In this document: positions 19,583 to 28,541 of the stretch, piece by piece
How positions within the stretch are numbered: the stretch's first letter is position 1
Layout of the letters: every line of letters starts with the position of its first letter
From: Paenirhizobium naphthalenivorans
Lineage (GTDB): Bacteria > Pseudomonadota > Alphaproteobacteria > Rhizobiales > Rhizobiaceae
Assembly (NCBI RefSeq): GCF_007992095.1
Contig: NZ_BJZP01000005.1
Location: forward strand, 124,001-188,000
Length of the DNA stretch: 64,000 nt
Direction of reading: 5' to 3'
Translations under genes and position numbers: made by a program
The notes under the pieces: generated by a model
What the model was told of the DNA's origin: nothing
The model's database searches: none
What the model saw: only the letters and a program-made list of their open reading frames with translations

Positions 19583-20047
19583 TTAATCCTCTTCGGGCGG
19601 CCAGACCGCCGTGTCGTGATCGGGGTGTTGGTTGGAGACCACCGAGGCGAAAAAGGCTTCCATCTCCGGCGACGTTGCAGCCGGTTTCTCGAACAGATGG
19701 TCGATCCACGGCAGTCGCTGGTCGTGATTGACCTGCACCTGTGGCTCGAGCAGTGCCGGATGATCAAAGGCGCCAATCGCAAGCTCGATATGCTCGCCAG
19801 CATGGTAGGTGAGCGGCGTGCCACACTTGTTGCAGAAGCCGCGCTTGACCTTGGCCGAGGAGCCAAACAGCGACGGCTGGCCGCGTGTCCAGGTCAGATG
19901 CGCCTGGTCGGCCGTGACGAGCGCACCGAAGAACGAGCCGAAGGCCTTCTGGCACATACGGCAATGACAGATCGACGGGCGTCCAAGCTTTTCCGCCCTG
20001 AACCTGACCGCACCGCATTGGCATCCGCCGGTGAATACACCTTCCAT
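19583..20047 (-). CDS. GFA-family zinc protein, copy 2
   Basis: 154 residues with the same three cysteine clusters (GGCQCGAVRFR, ICHCRMCQKAFG, FCNKCGTPL). Closest in length and C-terminus ([12 protein letters not shown]) to copies 1 and 3, so the three are tandem duplicates that have diverged. The ribosome binding site AGGAGG overlaps the end of the 39-residue gene upstream (its TAG stop runs into GGAGG), which implies coupled translation. Substrate unknown. Confidence 0.88.
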   Translation of the reverse strand: MEGVFTGGCQCGAVRFRAEKLGRPSICHCRMCQKAFGSFFGALVTADQAHLTWTRGQPSLFGSSAKVKRGFCNKCGTPLTYHAGEHIELAIGAFDHPALLEPQVQVNHDQRLPWIDHLFEKPAATSPEMEAFFASVVSNQHPDHDTAVWPPEED

Positions 20048-20057
20048 CTCTTGCCTC

Positions 20058-20177
20058 CTAGTGCAGGGCCACGTAGGCGACGACGCCGGCCGTCACCAGG
20101 ACGACGAGGATACCCTTGCCGATCAGCCCGTAGAGCAGCCATTTCGGCATCTGCGTATTCGGGTTCCTATCAGTCAT
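20058..20177 (-). CDS. 39-residue single-span membrane protein
   Basis: A gene too short for most gene callers: MTDRNPNTQMPKWLLYGLIG, then KGILVVLVTAGVVAYVALH, giving one hydrophobic helix (about 13-37) with a short polar N-terminus. AGGAGAA lies six bases before ATG at 20177; the ATG overlaps the stop of GFA copy 3 (ATGA), and the stop is fused to the ribosome binding site of copy 2. That spacing is strong evidence for translation. It could anchor or partner the flanking zinc proteins, which is inference. Confidence 0.75.
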   Translation of the reverse strand: MTDRNPNTQMPKWLLYGLIGKGILVVLVTAGVVAYVALH

Positions 20178-20656
20178 CCTTCGTTCTCCTTCGGCCAAAC
20201 GCCGTCCGTGTCGTGGTCGGGGTGCTGATAGGAGACGATTTCCAGCACGAAGGGTGCGGCTTGCGCGTCGTCTTCCGTACGGTGGCCGGGCAGTTCGGCG
20301 AGGTGGTCGACGAAGTCGATCTTGCCCTCGGTGCCGAACTGGATGGTCGGCGGCAGAAGCGACGGATCGTCGAAAGCGCCCGCGGCGACCGCGATCCCGT
20401 CCGGCGCCTCATAGGTCAACGGCGTGCCGCAATGGTCGCAAAAGCCGCGCGAGACGAAGTTCGAGGAGCGGAATTTTTTCGGTGTTCCGCGCGTCCATTC
20501 CAGCTTGGCGCCCCGTGCCGAAACGAGCGGTGCGTAATAGGCGCCAAACGCCTTCTGGCACATGCGGCAATGGCAGATGGAGCTGTCCTTCAGGGTCCCG
20601 GTAACCCGGAAGCGGACAGCGCCGCACTGACAGCCGCCGGTGTAAATAGTGCTCAT
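20174..20656 (-). CDS. GFA-family zinc protein, copy 3
   Basis: 160 residues with GGCQCGAVRFR, ICHCRMCQKAFG and FCDHCGTPL zinc-ligand clusters. GGAGG lies six bases before ATG at 20656. First of the GFA run, 102 bases after cysS, so transcription may start here or read through from cysS. The three copies keep all ligands, so none looks like a pseudogene. Confidence 0.88.
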   Translation of the reverse strand: MSTIYTGGCQCGAVRFRVTGTLKDSSICHCRMCQKAFGAYYAPLVSARGAKLEWTRGTPKKFRSSNFVSRGFCDHCGTPLTYEAPDGIAVAAGAFDDPSLLPPTIQFGTEGKIDFVDHLAELPGHRTEDDAQAAPFVLEIVSYQHPDHDTDGVWPKENEG

Positions 20657-20758
20657 GATCGACCTCCACAGATTGACGGCGCGGCATCCCGGTCTCCCCC
20701 CATGTGGAGGAGAAGCCCGGCAGGACGGAGGAGGGGATGCAGCGGCTGAAGTGCCATC

Positions 20759-22243
20759 CTAACGCTTGACCTCCCAGGTGGTGACCCGCTCGCCGGTTTC
20801 CTTGTCTTTGCCGTCCTTGAGCTGGATGCCCTTGGTGAGAAGATCGTCGCGGATCTTGTCCGCCTCGGCGAAGTTCTTCGCCTTCAACATTTCGAGGCGC
20901 ATGTCGACGAGGGCCTGGACGGCGGAGGAGAGGTCATCGCTCAACGCCGTCTTTTTCGGCTCTATGCCGAGCAAGGCGGCGCTTGCGGCGAACACGCAGG
21001 CCTTTGACGGATCGCTGTTGGCTGCCTGCGCCAGCGTGTGCAGTGCCTGGACAGCCGCCACCGTATTGAGATCATCCGCCAGCGCGTTGAGGATCGAAGC
21101 ATCGGGTGTCGCATCGCCGGCGTCTGCGAGCGGCCATTTTGCCAGAAGGCGTTCCGCCTCCTCCAGCCGCTTGACCGAAAAGTCGATCGGCTCGCGGTAG
21201 TGTGTCATCAGCATGGCAAGTCTCAGAACCTCGCCGGGCCATTTGCGCCCGCCGAATTTTTCCGTTTCCAGCAGCTCATTGATGGTGACGAAATTGCCCT
21301 CCGACTTCGACATCTTGCGGCCTTCAACCTGAACGAAACCGTTGTGCATCCAGACATTGGCCATGATGTCCGTGTCATAGGCGCAGCAGGACTGGGCGAT
21401 CTCGTTCTCGTGGTGCGGGAAAATCAGGTCCAGCCCGCCGCCATGGATGTCGAACTGGTGCGGGCGCGCCTTGGCCTTCGGCGAAAGCCTGTCCTTGATT
21501 TCCTCCCACAGATAGCGGTCCGACATCGCGGAACATTCGATATGCCAGCCGGGACGACCGTGGATCGAGACCGTCTCGCCCTCGAAGCGGTATTCGGCGG
21601 TCCAGCCGGGCTCGGTATCGGCCGATTGCTTCCACAGCACGAAGTCGGCCGGGTTCATCTTGTGCGCTTCGACCGCGATCCGGGCACCGGCCTGCTGGTC
21701 TTCAAGCCTGCGCTTGGAGAGTTGACCATAATCGGCCATGGAGGCAGTGGAAAACAGCACTTCGCGCCCACCAGAGCCGCTTGCCACATAGGCATGGCCC
21801 TGGTCGAGCAGCTGTTGGATGATGGCGATCATTTGCGGGATGTTATCGGTGGCGCGGGGCTCGACCGTAGGCTTGAGGCAGCCCAGTGCCGCCACGTCGG
21901 CATGGAACTGGCTCTCCGTCTTGCCGGTGACGGCGCGGATGGCGTCGTTCAGCGTCATTGAACCGTTGGTGATCTGCGCGCCGAAATCGCGCAAGGCCCG
22001 GGCGTTGATCTTGTCGTCGACGTCGGTGATGTTGCGCACGTAGGTGACGTGGCTCTCGCCATAGACATGGCGAAGCAGCCGATAGAGCACGTCGAAGACG
22101 ATGACGGGCCGGGCATTGCCAATATGGGCGAAATCGTAGACCGTCGGGCCGCACACATACATGCGCACGTTGTTGGGATCGATCGGTTCAAAATCGACCT
22201 TGTCGCGCGTCAGTGTATTGTAAAGCTTGAGGCTTGCCGCCAT
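20759..22243 (-). CDS. cysS: Cysteinyl-tRNA synthetase
   Basis: Class I synthetase that charges tRNA-Cys. 494 residues. The HIGH-type motif is HIGNARP (about 36-42), preceded by the zinc-binding Cys in [14 protein letters not shown] is in [11 protein letters not shown] (about 275-285); a C-terminal helical and anticodon-binding part follows. Start at 22243 ([11 protein letters not shown]) is the family start; the longer reading from 22360 is rejected. A 13-codon Cys/Ile-rich reading frame lies 95 bases upstream and may be a leader peptide. Confidence 0.96.
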   Translation of the reverse strand: MAASLKLYNTLTRDKVDFEPIDPNNVRMYVCGPTVYDFAHIGNARPVIVFDVLYRLLRHVYGESHVTYVRNITDVDDKINARALRDFGAQITNGSMTLNDAIRAVTGKTESQFHADVAALGCLKPTVEPRATDNIPQMIAIIQQLLDQGHAYVASGSGGREVLFSTASMADYGQLSKRRLEDQQAGARIAVEAHKMNPADFVLWKQSADTEPGWTAEYRFEGETVSIHGRPGWHIECSAMSDRYLWEEIKDRLSPKAKARPHQFDIHGGGLDLIFPHHENEIAQSCCAYDTDIMANVWMHNGFVQVEGRKMSKSEGNFVTINELLETEKFGGRKWPGEVLRLAMLMTHYREPIDFSVKRLEEAERLLAKWPLADAGDATPDASILNALADDLNTVAAVQALHTLAQAANSDPSKACVFAASAALLGIEPKKTALSDDLSSAVQALVDMRLEMLKAKNFAEADKIRDDLLTKGIQLKDGKDKETGERVTTWEVKR

Positions 22244-22650
22244 TCCTGTCTCCCGATAGCCAACACGTCCGGCTGGGCCGGGTCGTTTGTCATCTGGGAC
22301 TTGGGTCAGGAGACGAAAACGGCCAGGCCAGCGATGCGCTAGCGAATAATGATCCCGCAAATGCAGATGGTCGTTTTCATGGGCGTTGTTATGGCGCGCC
22401 GGCCGGGATTGGTCAAGGGGGCGAGGAGGGCCGTGCTCGGTCCGCGCGTGCGTCTATCTTGGATGGACACTGGTGCGGAGCGCGCATTCAGCCGCCGCTT
22501 TTTGGTCATGCCGAACGTCATCTCGCGTCGAAAAAAGGGCGGAGTGTCCAAGCCTGCTTTGGATCGAGTTCCCGCGGACGGTAAGGAATTGTAAAGGCTA
22601 ACGGCTTTACGCTGCGACTATTAGGTCAACGGACGGGCGCTTCATTCCAT
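22244..22650. other. Non-coding gap between cysS and the GGDEF gene
   Basis: 407 bases between divergent genes. It holds the possible cysS leader frame (22339-22380) and, near the GGDEF gene, an imperfect inverted repeat GTAAAG/CTTTAC at 22591-22610. I see no convincing longer reading frame, tRNA or terminator. Both promoters should lie here. Confidence 0.5.
22339..22380 (-). CDS. Possible 13-residue leader peptide of cysS
   Basis: [13 protein letters not shown] on the minus strand, ending 95 bases before cysS. Two Cys and five Ile among 13 codons look like an attenuator leader whose translation senses charged tRNA-Cys or tRNA-Ile. Against it, no convincing Shine-Dalgarno stands before the ATG, and I could not find a clean terminator/antiterminator pair in 22244-22338, only short stems such as CCGG-CCCAG-CCGG. 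The call is speculative. Confidence 0.3.
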   Translation of the reverse strand: MKTTICICGIIIR

Positions 22651-23910
22651 ATGGACCCACTGCTGCATCTTCCGACGATCATGGTGTTCCACGCCTGCTC
22701 GACGCTGATCTCCGCCCTGGTTATCGGCAATCTCTGGCGGCAGCGACCGCACAGCACTCTTCTCGGCATTCTGACCCTGGCTGCGGCCATCGCCTTCTTT
22801 GCCACCATCATGCACGCCATGCGGTCGATCGTGCCTTTCTGGATGTCGGCCGGCGCGGCGCTCGGCGCCGGCGCCTTGTCGCTCGGCCTATTGTGGCAAG
22901 CGATTGTCGTGTTCGAGGGGCGGCGTCCCAATTATCTCCGCGCCGCCATGGGCGCCGTGATCTGGGCCGTTCTCTTCCTCCTGCCGGTCTTCCAGGCATC
23001 GATCACGTTGCGCACCACCGTTATCTCGCTGATCATGGGAACCTATTCCATGCTCGCCGGTCGCGAAATCTGGCGCGGAAGACGGCGCGAACCCTTGGCC
23101 TCGCGCAAGCTGGCCGCTGGCGTTCATTGCGCCCGCGGCGTGATCTGGTATGCGGTCCTGGCCGCGAGCCTTCTGCTTGCGCCGGCCTATACGGCGCCGG
23201 GTCACTACGCCCCCTGGTTCGTGCTCGCGTCTCTTGCCCAGGCGCTGCTGATCATCCTGTCGATCATGACCCTGATGATCCTGGCGCTGGAGCGCGAAGA
23301 GCGCATCAGTCGCCTCGCGGCGGCGCGTGATCCGCTGACGAATGTCCGCAATCGTCGTTCCTTTGTGCTCGAGGCTGAGGCGATGCTGGCGCGCAATGGT
23401 GGCCCGGCGGCCCTGCTGCTGTTCGATATCGATCATTTCAAACAGATCAACGATACGCACGGCCACGCCACCGGAGACAAGGTTCTCTCCGGGTTCGCCG
23501 CCATGCTCGACGCGCGCACGCAGGCGGACTGGCTCTTTGCTCGCATCGGCGGCGAGGAGTTCGCTTGCCTGATCCCGAACCGATCCGCCGAGGAAGGAGC
23601 GAACATCGCAGAGACAATGCGACGGGCCGTAGAGGAGCTTCATAGAGAGTTCGACAGCGGTCTTGTGGCCGTGACCGTCAGTATCGGCGTCGCCGCCTCC
23701 AATGACGTGGCGGCGGGCCTGGATTCGCTGTTCGCGGCCGCCGACGTCGCCCTCTATCAGGCGAAGGGCGAGGGGCGAAACCGCGTGCGTTGCTTCAGTC
23801 GCGATTTCGTATTGCTTGATGACCGGCCGAATGACGGTGGTTATCCGGTCGCTGCCAATAAGGCACAAGTTCCCGCCGCGTTGCCGTTCAGGATCAGTCG
23901 TCAGGCCTGA
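22651..23910 (+). CDS. Membrane diguanylate cyclase
   Basis: 419 residues: six or so transmembrane helices (about 5-218) form an uncharacterised sensor region, then a short coiled linker (about 219-235, LEREERISRLAAARDPLT), then a GGDEF domain with GGEEF at 300-304, so it should synthesise c-di-GMP. The nine-to-six position before the signature reads QADW, not RxxD, so a canonical inhibitory site is absent. Start ATG at 22651 lacks a strong ribosome binding site. It stands alone, convergent with the SDR gene. Confidence 0.9.
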   Translation: MDPLLHLPTIMVFHACSTLISALVIGNLWRQRPHSTLLGILTLAAAIAFFATIMHAMRSIVPFWMSAGAALGAGALSLGLLWQAIVVFEGRRPNYLRAAMGAVIWAVLFLLPVFQASITLRTTVISLIMGTYSMLAGREIWRGRRREPLASRKLAAGVHCARGVIWYAVLAASLLLAPAYTAPGHYAPWFVLASLAQALLIILSIMTLMILALEREERISRLAAARDPLTNVRNRRSFVLEAEAMLARNGGPAALLLFDIDHFKQINDTHGHATGDKVLSGFAAMLDARTQADWLFARIGGEEFACLIPNRSAEEGANIAETMRRAVEELHREFDSGLVAVTVSIGVAASNDVAAGLDSLFAAADVALYQAKGEGRNRVRCFSRDFVLLDDRPNDGGYPVAANKAQVPAALPFRISRQA

Positions 23911-23970
23911 TCGCTAAGGCACGTGCGCCGGCGGCAAGTATGCCATCGCAGTGGGGCGAATTGGCCCGCT

Positions 23971-24711
23971 TTATTCCGGCATCCGGTAATCGACGAGCTT
24001 GTTTTCGCGAACGACGAAAAGCTTGCCGGTTTCGGTGAGTGCGGGGCCGCAGAGCGGCAGCAGCTTGGCGGCGACTTCCGAGGGATGTGGAACGGTGTTG
24101 GGATCCTCGCCCGGCATGGCTTGGGCGCGCATGGCGGTCCGCGTCGGGCCTGGATCGATCGAGACGATGCGAAGCGGCAGGCGCTGGGTTTCACCTGCCC
24201 AGGTCCGGGCCAGTGCCTCGACCGCGGCCTTGGAGGCGGAATAGACGCCCCAGAACGGCCGGCATTTATGGGCGGCGGCGGATGAAAGGATCAGCGCGCG
24301 GCCGGCGTCGGATTTTACCAGCAGCGGCTCAAGCGAGCGAATGAGGCGCCAGGTGGCGGTGACGTTGATGGTCATTGTCTTCTCGAACACCTTTGCCTCG
24401 ATGTGACCGATCGGCGAGATCACGCCGAGAATGCCGGCATTGGCGACGAGGATGTCGAGTTTGCCCCAACGCTCGTTGATCGAGGCTCCAAGCGCGTCGA
24501 TCGCGTTCATGTCGGCGAGATCGAAAGGCACGAGCGTGGCGGTGCCGCCGACAGCCTTGATTGCGTCGTCGAGTTCCTCAAGGCCGCCGACGGTGCGGGC
24601 GCAGGCGATCACGTGGGCGCCGGCCTTGGCGAGCTCCAGCGCGGTGAAATAGCCGATACCGCGCGAGGCGCCGGTGACGAGCGCGATACGGCCCTTCAGA
24701 TCAACTGTCAT
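23971..24711 (-). CDS. SDR-family NAD(P)-dependent oxidoreductase
   Basis: 246 residues. The cofactor motif TGASRGIG (about 14-21) and catalytic YSASK (about 158-162) are present, with the Ser in LILSSAAA, so it is an active short-chain dehydrogenase. Substrate unknown. AAGGA is ten bases upstream of ATG at 24711. It starts 20 bases after the purF stop and is probably in the cvpA-purF transcription unit. Confidence 0.92.
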   Translation of the reverse strand: MTVDLKGRIALVTGASRGIGYFTALELAKAGAHVIACARTVGGLEELDDAIKAVGGTATLVPFDLADMNAIDALGASINERWGKLDILVANAGILGVISPIGHIEAKVFEKTMTINVTATWRLIRSLEPLLVKSDAGRALILSSAAAHKCRPFWGVYSASKAAVEALARTWAGETQRLPLRIVSIDPGPTRTAMRAQAMPGEDPNTVPHPSEVAAKLLPLCGPALTETGKLFVVRENKLVDYRMPE

Positions 24712-24731
24712 CGTATAATAATCCTTGAAGC

Positions 24732-26222
24732 TCAGCCGTGGGTGGCCAGCATGGAAACCTTGCGACCCATCTTCTCGCCCTCTTTGTCGAGGAGGCGGGT
24801 CGGGTAGTCGCCGGTGAAATAGTGGTCGGTGAACTGCGGCGCAGCCGGGTCGCGTGGCTTGCCGCCGACGGCTTGGTAAAGCCCGTCGATTGTCAGGAAG
24901 GCGAGCGAATCGGCGCCGATATATTTCGCCATCGCCTCGACCCCGGAATACTGATTGGCCAGCAGCTTATCGGCGTCCGGCGTGTCGATGCCGTAGAAGT
25001 CCGGATGAAAGATCATCGGCGAGGCGACGCGGATATGCACTTCCTTGGCGCCAGCATCACGAATCATCTGGACGATCTTCAGCGAGGTGGTGCCACGCAC
25101 GATCGAGTCGTCGACCAGGACAACGCGCTTGCCCTCGATCATCGCCCGGTTGGCGGAGTGCTTGAGTTTGACGCCGAAGGCACGGATCTGCTGGGTTGGC
25201 TCGATGAAGGTGCGGCCGACATAATGGTTGCGGATGATGCCGTATTCGAAGGGAATGCCGCTCGCCTGGGCGTAACCGAGCGCAGCCGGCGTGCCGCCGT
25301 CCGGTACCGGCACGACGACGTCGCCGTCGCACGGGGCTTCCTTGGCCAGATTCATGCCCATGGCTTTGCGCGTCTGGTAGACGTTACGGCCACCGACCAC
25401 GGAATCGGGGCGGGCGAAATAAACGTATTCGAACAGGCAGAGCCGTTCCGGCTGCGGCTTGGCCGGCTTGCGGGCATCGATGGTGATCGAACCATCCGGC
25501 TGGATCTCGCAGATGATCACCTCGCCGTTCTCGACGTCGCGGACAAATTTCGCACCGATGATGTCGAGTGCGCAGGTCTCCGAACAGAAGATCGGCTTGC
25601 CGTCGAGTTCACCCATCACCAGCGGGCGGATACCGATCGGGTCGCGCGCGGCGATCAGCTTGGTTCGGGTCATGGCCAGCATCGAATAGCCGCCTTCCAT
25701 CTGGCGGATGGCGTCGATGAAGCGGTCGGCGGTTGAGGAGTGGCGCGAGCGGGCGATCAGATGCAGCACGACCTCGGTATCCGAGGTCGACTGGCAAATG
25801 GCGCCGGTGGCGATGATCTGGCGGCGCAACGTCAGGCCGTTGGTGAAATTGCCGTTATGGGCAATGGCGATGCCGCCCTCCTCGAGTTCGGCAAACAGCG
25901 GCTGCACGTTTCTGAGCGCCACTTCGCCGGTGGTCGAATAACGGGTATGGCCGATCGCGGACGATCCCGGCAGCTTCGCCAGCGTCGTAGGATTGGTGTA
26001 GTGGTCACCGACCAAGCCCATGTGCTTTTCGGTGTGGAATTGCTTGCCATCGAAGGAGACGATGCCGGCCGCCTCCTGGCCGCGATGCTGTAGCGCATGC
26101 AGGCCAAGTGCAGTCAGTGTCGCCGCATCGGTGTGGCCCAGAATGCCGAACACCCCGCATTCCTCATGGAGTGTGTCGTCCTCGAGACTCCAATTGGAAC
26201 CGGAAAAATCAGACTGAGACAT
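24732..26222 (-). CDS. purF: Amidophosphoribosyltransferase
   Basis: First committed step of purine synthesis: PRPP plus glutamine to phosphoribosylamine. 496 residues: a short propeptide (about 1-21) is cleaved before the catalytic Cys of ECGVFGILG; the glutamine amidotransferase domain follows, then the PRPP motif [13 protein letters not shown] (about 370). Start at 26222 ([11 protein letters not shown]) is chosen over the long reading from 26657, whose first 145 residues are a shadow of cvpA. Downstream of cvpA, a classic order. Confidence 0.96.
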   Translation of the reverse strand: MSQSDFSGSNWSLEDDTLHEECGVFGILGHTDAATLTALGLHALQHRGQEAAGIVSFDGKQFHTEKHMGLVGDHYTNPTTLAKLPGSSAIGHTRYSTTGEVALRNVQPLFAELEEGGIAIAHNGNFTNGLTLRRQIIATGAICQSTSDTEVVLHLIARSRHSSTADRFIDAIRQMEGGYSMLAMTRTKLIAARDPIGIRPLVMGELDGKPIFCSETCALDIIGAKFVRDVENGEVIICEIQPDGSITIDARKPAKPQPERLCLFEYVYFARPDSVVGGRNVYQTRKAMGMNLAKEAPCDGDVVVPVPDGGTPAALGYAQASGIPFEYGIIRNHYVGRTFIEPTQQIRAFGVKLKHSANRAMIEGKRVVLVDDSIVRGTTSLKIVQMIRDAGAKEVHIRVASPMIFHPDFYGIDTPDADKLLANQYSGVEAMAKYIGADSLAFLTIDGLYQAVGGKPRDPAAPQFTDHYFTGDYPTRLLDKEGEKMGRKVSMLATHG

Positions 26223-26277
26223 GGAAGCAGGCCTTTGCTCGATCGGACAGATGTGCCGGGACGGCTTTAACACGGAA

Positions 26278-26347
26278 GCCGCCGGTCTGTCCTGATCCGG
26301 CGGCGTCCGCTTGTGGATTTCAAGGGCGCGGCCGAAGGCCGCAGCCC
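26278..26347 (-). terminator. Two strong hairpins between cvpA and purF
   Basis: On the minus strand just after the cvpA stop comes GCGGCC-TTC-GGCCGC (26328-26342), with a C-UUCG-G tetraloop and outer GGGC/GCCC pairing. A second stem, GCCGCCGG (26278-26285) with CCGGCGGC (26297-26304), follows. Neither has a U-run, so full termination is doubtful; they may attenuate or protect the cvpA message before purF. Confidence 0.45.
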
Positions 26348-26349
26348 GG

Positions 26350-26946
26350 TCAGTTGTTGGCGGCCGGGGCGTCTTCCGCCGGAGCCTGATCTGCTGGAGC
26401 TTCGGCGGCCGGTGCGTCGGCCGCGGGTTCTTGCTTGCCAAGGATGCGGGCGCGGATCTGTGGCTCGATGTCGTCCGGCAGCACAGCCTCGAGTTTGAGA
26501 ACCAGGGTGTCGAGGAAGGGCTTGGACTTGGCGTTGTTGACCCAGTCCGGGCGATGCTTGACGTCGACCAGCCAGTTCCAGAAAGCAACGGCGACGACGA
26601 GAAGCAGAATGCCACGGGCCGCGCCGAACAGGAAGCCAAGCGTGCGGTCGAGCGCACCGATCCGGCTGTCGATGATGAGGTCGGCGATGCGGCTGGTGAT
26701 GAACGAAATGACGATCAGCGCGATCAGGAAGATAGCGCCGGCCGACCCGGCCATGGCGATGCGGTCGTCGCTGGTATAGTTCTTCACATAGGGAAGCAGG
26801 ACCGGGTAGAGATAGTAGGCGGCGGCAATCGCGCCGGCCCAGCTGGCGATCGAGAGCACTTCGCGGGAAAACCCGCGCACCATGGCGAGCACGGCGGAAA
26901 ACAGCACGACCCCGATGACAATACCGTCGAAAATTGTAATGGGCAT
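26350..26946 (-). CDS. cvpA: CvpA-family membrane protein
   Basis: 198-residue inner-membrane protein with four predicted helices (about 5-125) and an Ala/Pro/Glu-rich cytoplasmic or periplasmic tail (about 170-198). CvpA supports colicin V production in E. coli and envelope integrity more widely; exact function unsettled. ATG at 26946 has GGAG nine bases upstream, better than the TTG or ATG options before it. Upstream of purF, the common order in proteobacteria, and downstream of radA by 90 bases. Confidence 0.92.
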   Translation of the reverse strand: MPITIFDGIVIGVVLFSAVLAMVRGFSREVLSIASWAGAIAAAYYLYPVLLPYVKNYTSDDRIAMAGSAGAIFLIALIVISFITSRIADLIIDSRIGALDRTLGFLFGAARGILLLVVAVAFWNWLVDVKHRPDWVNNAKSKPFLDTLVLKLEAVLPDDIEPQIRARILGKQEPAADAPAAEAPADQAPAEDAPAANN

Positions 26947-27036
26947 AAATACCAACTCCAAGACTTGCCGGCCAACGCCCGCTTGATTGCCATCGCGACC
27001 GGGCCGTCTTCAGCCGGCCGGGCGCGCCGGATTGGA

Positions 27037-28440
27037 TCAGTCGCCGGCCTCTTCCGTGCGTGCTTTCAGCCGGGAACCGGCGATCCGCGCCACGAGATCG
27101 GGCAGGCTCTCGATTTCACTCCACCTTCCCATCGCCCCCTTCGGAAGTTCCGGCGAGGCGGCGGGTAGAACGGCGGACGAAAAGCCGAGCTTTTCCGCTT
27201 CCTTCAACCGCTGGGCCGTGTGTGCGACCGGACGCACGGCCCCTGACAGGCTGACTTCGCCGAAATAGACGCAATCGGCCGGAAGGGCAAGACCGGCCAG
27301 TGACGAAACAAGAGCCGAGGCGATCGCCATGTCGGCCGCCGGCTCAGAGATGCGGTATCCACCGGCGACATTCAAGTAGACATCGTGCTGTCCAAGGCGC
27401 ACTCCGCAATGGGCCTCAAGCACGGCGAGGATCATCGCAAGCCGCGACGAATCCCAGCCAACCACGGCGCGACGCGGGGTGCCGAGCGCCGTCTGCGCGA
27501 CGAGTGCCTGCACTTCGACCAGCACGGGACGGGTTCCCTCCATGCCGGCAAAAACGGCGGCTCCCGGCGCCTTCGCATTGCGCTCCCCGAGAAAGAGTTC
27601 TGAAGGGTTGGCGACTTCGCGCAGCCCTTTGTCCGACATTTCGAATACGCCGATCTCATCGGTGGGGCCGAAACGGTTCTTCACCGTGCGCAGGATGCGG
27701 TAGTGATGACCACGATCGCCCTCGAAATAAAGCACGGCGTCGACCATGTGTTCGACGACGCGCGGACCGGCGATCTGGCCGTCCTTGGTGACATGGCCGA
27801 CGAGAACCATGGTGGCGCCGGTCTGCTTGGCAAAGCGGATCATCGCCTGCACGCCGGTCCTCACCTGGGTGACGGTGCCGGGGGCAGAGTCGGCCGTGTC
27901 GCTCCACAGCGTCTGGATCGAATCGATGATGACGAGGTCGGGACGCTTGCCCTCGGAAATGGTGGCGAGGATGTCCTCGACATTGGTTTCGGCGGCAAGC
28001 AGCACGTCGGTCTCGGCTGCGTGCAGGCGCTGCGCCCTGAGGCGCACCTGGGCGACCGCCTCTTCGCCTGAAACGTAGATGACGCGATGCCCCTTGCGCG
28101 ACAGGGCGGCGGCGGCCTGCATCAGGAGCGTCGACTTGCCGATGCCGGGGTCGCCGCCGATCAGCACGGCGGAGCCGCGCACGAAGCCGCCGCCGGTCGC
28201 GCGGTCGAGTTCATCCATGCCGGTCGGGATGCGCGGCGCTTCCTCGATCTCGCCGGACAGTGAGGTGAGGGTGACCGGGCGCCCCTTTTTCGGCACCTTG
28301 CCCGGCCCGGAGCCGATGCCGCCCATCGGGTCCTCTTCGACGATGGTGTTCCACCCGCCGCAGCCGTCGCACTTCCCCGCCCAGCGGGTATGAACCGTGC
28401 CGCAGTTCTGACAGATGAATTGGGTCTTCGCTTTCGCCAT
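27037..28440 (-). CDS. radA: DNA repair protein RadA
   Basis: 467-residue branch-migration ATPase of homologous recombination. N-terminal zinc finger CQNCGTVHTRWAGKCDGCGGW (two CxxC pairs, about 10-30), RecA-like core with Walker A GDPGIGKST (about 95-103), RadA-specific KNRFG motif (about 250), and a Lon-protease-like C-terminal domain (about 285-455). All motifs intact. Downstream of alr by 100 bases on the same strand. Confidence 0.97.
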   Translation of the reverse strand: MAKAKTQFICQNCGTVHTRWAGKCDGCGGWNTIVEEDPMGGIGSGPGKVPKKGRPVTLTSLSGEIEEAPRIPTGMDELDRATGGGFVRGSAVLIGGDPGIGKSTLLMQAAAALSRKGHRVIYVSGEEAVAQVRLRAQRLHAAETDVLLAAETNVEDILATISEGKRPDLVIIDSIQTLWSDTADSAPGTVTQVRTGVQAMIRFAKQTGATMVLVGHVTKDGQIAGPRVVEHMVDAVLYFEGDRGHHYRILRTVKNRFGPTDEIGVFEMSDKGLREVANPSELFLGERNAKAPGAAVFAGMEGTRPVLVEVQALVAQTALGTPRRAVVGWDSSRLAMILAVLEAHCGVRLGQHDVYLNVAGGYRISEPAADMAIASALVSSLAGLALPADCVYFGEVSLSGAVRPVAHTAQRLKEAEKLGFSSAVLPAASPELPKGAMGRWSEIESLPDLVARIAGSRLKARTEEAGD

Positions 28441-28541
28441 CCTGAGAATTCCCGCGTCCGCGCGAAGGGCGGAACAAAAAGTGAATATTGATCTCTCAGT
28501 TAGGAGAAATCGCGGGAATGTGCAAGGCGCCGGCGAATATC

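Noticed and set aside
22339..22551. A 70-residue frame that includes the [13 protein letters not shown] stretch
   Set aside because: The upstream part has no ribosome binding site or protein-like composition; only the final 13 codons are interesting.
24732..26657. A 641-residue version of purF
   Set aside because: The extra N-terminus is a shadow of cvpA; PurF begins shortly before the catalytic Cys at 26222.
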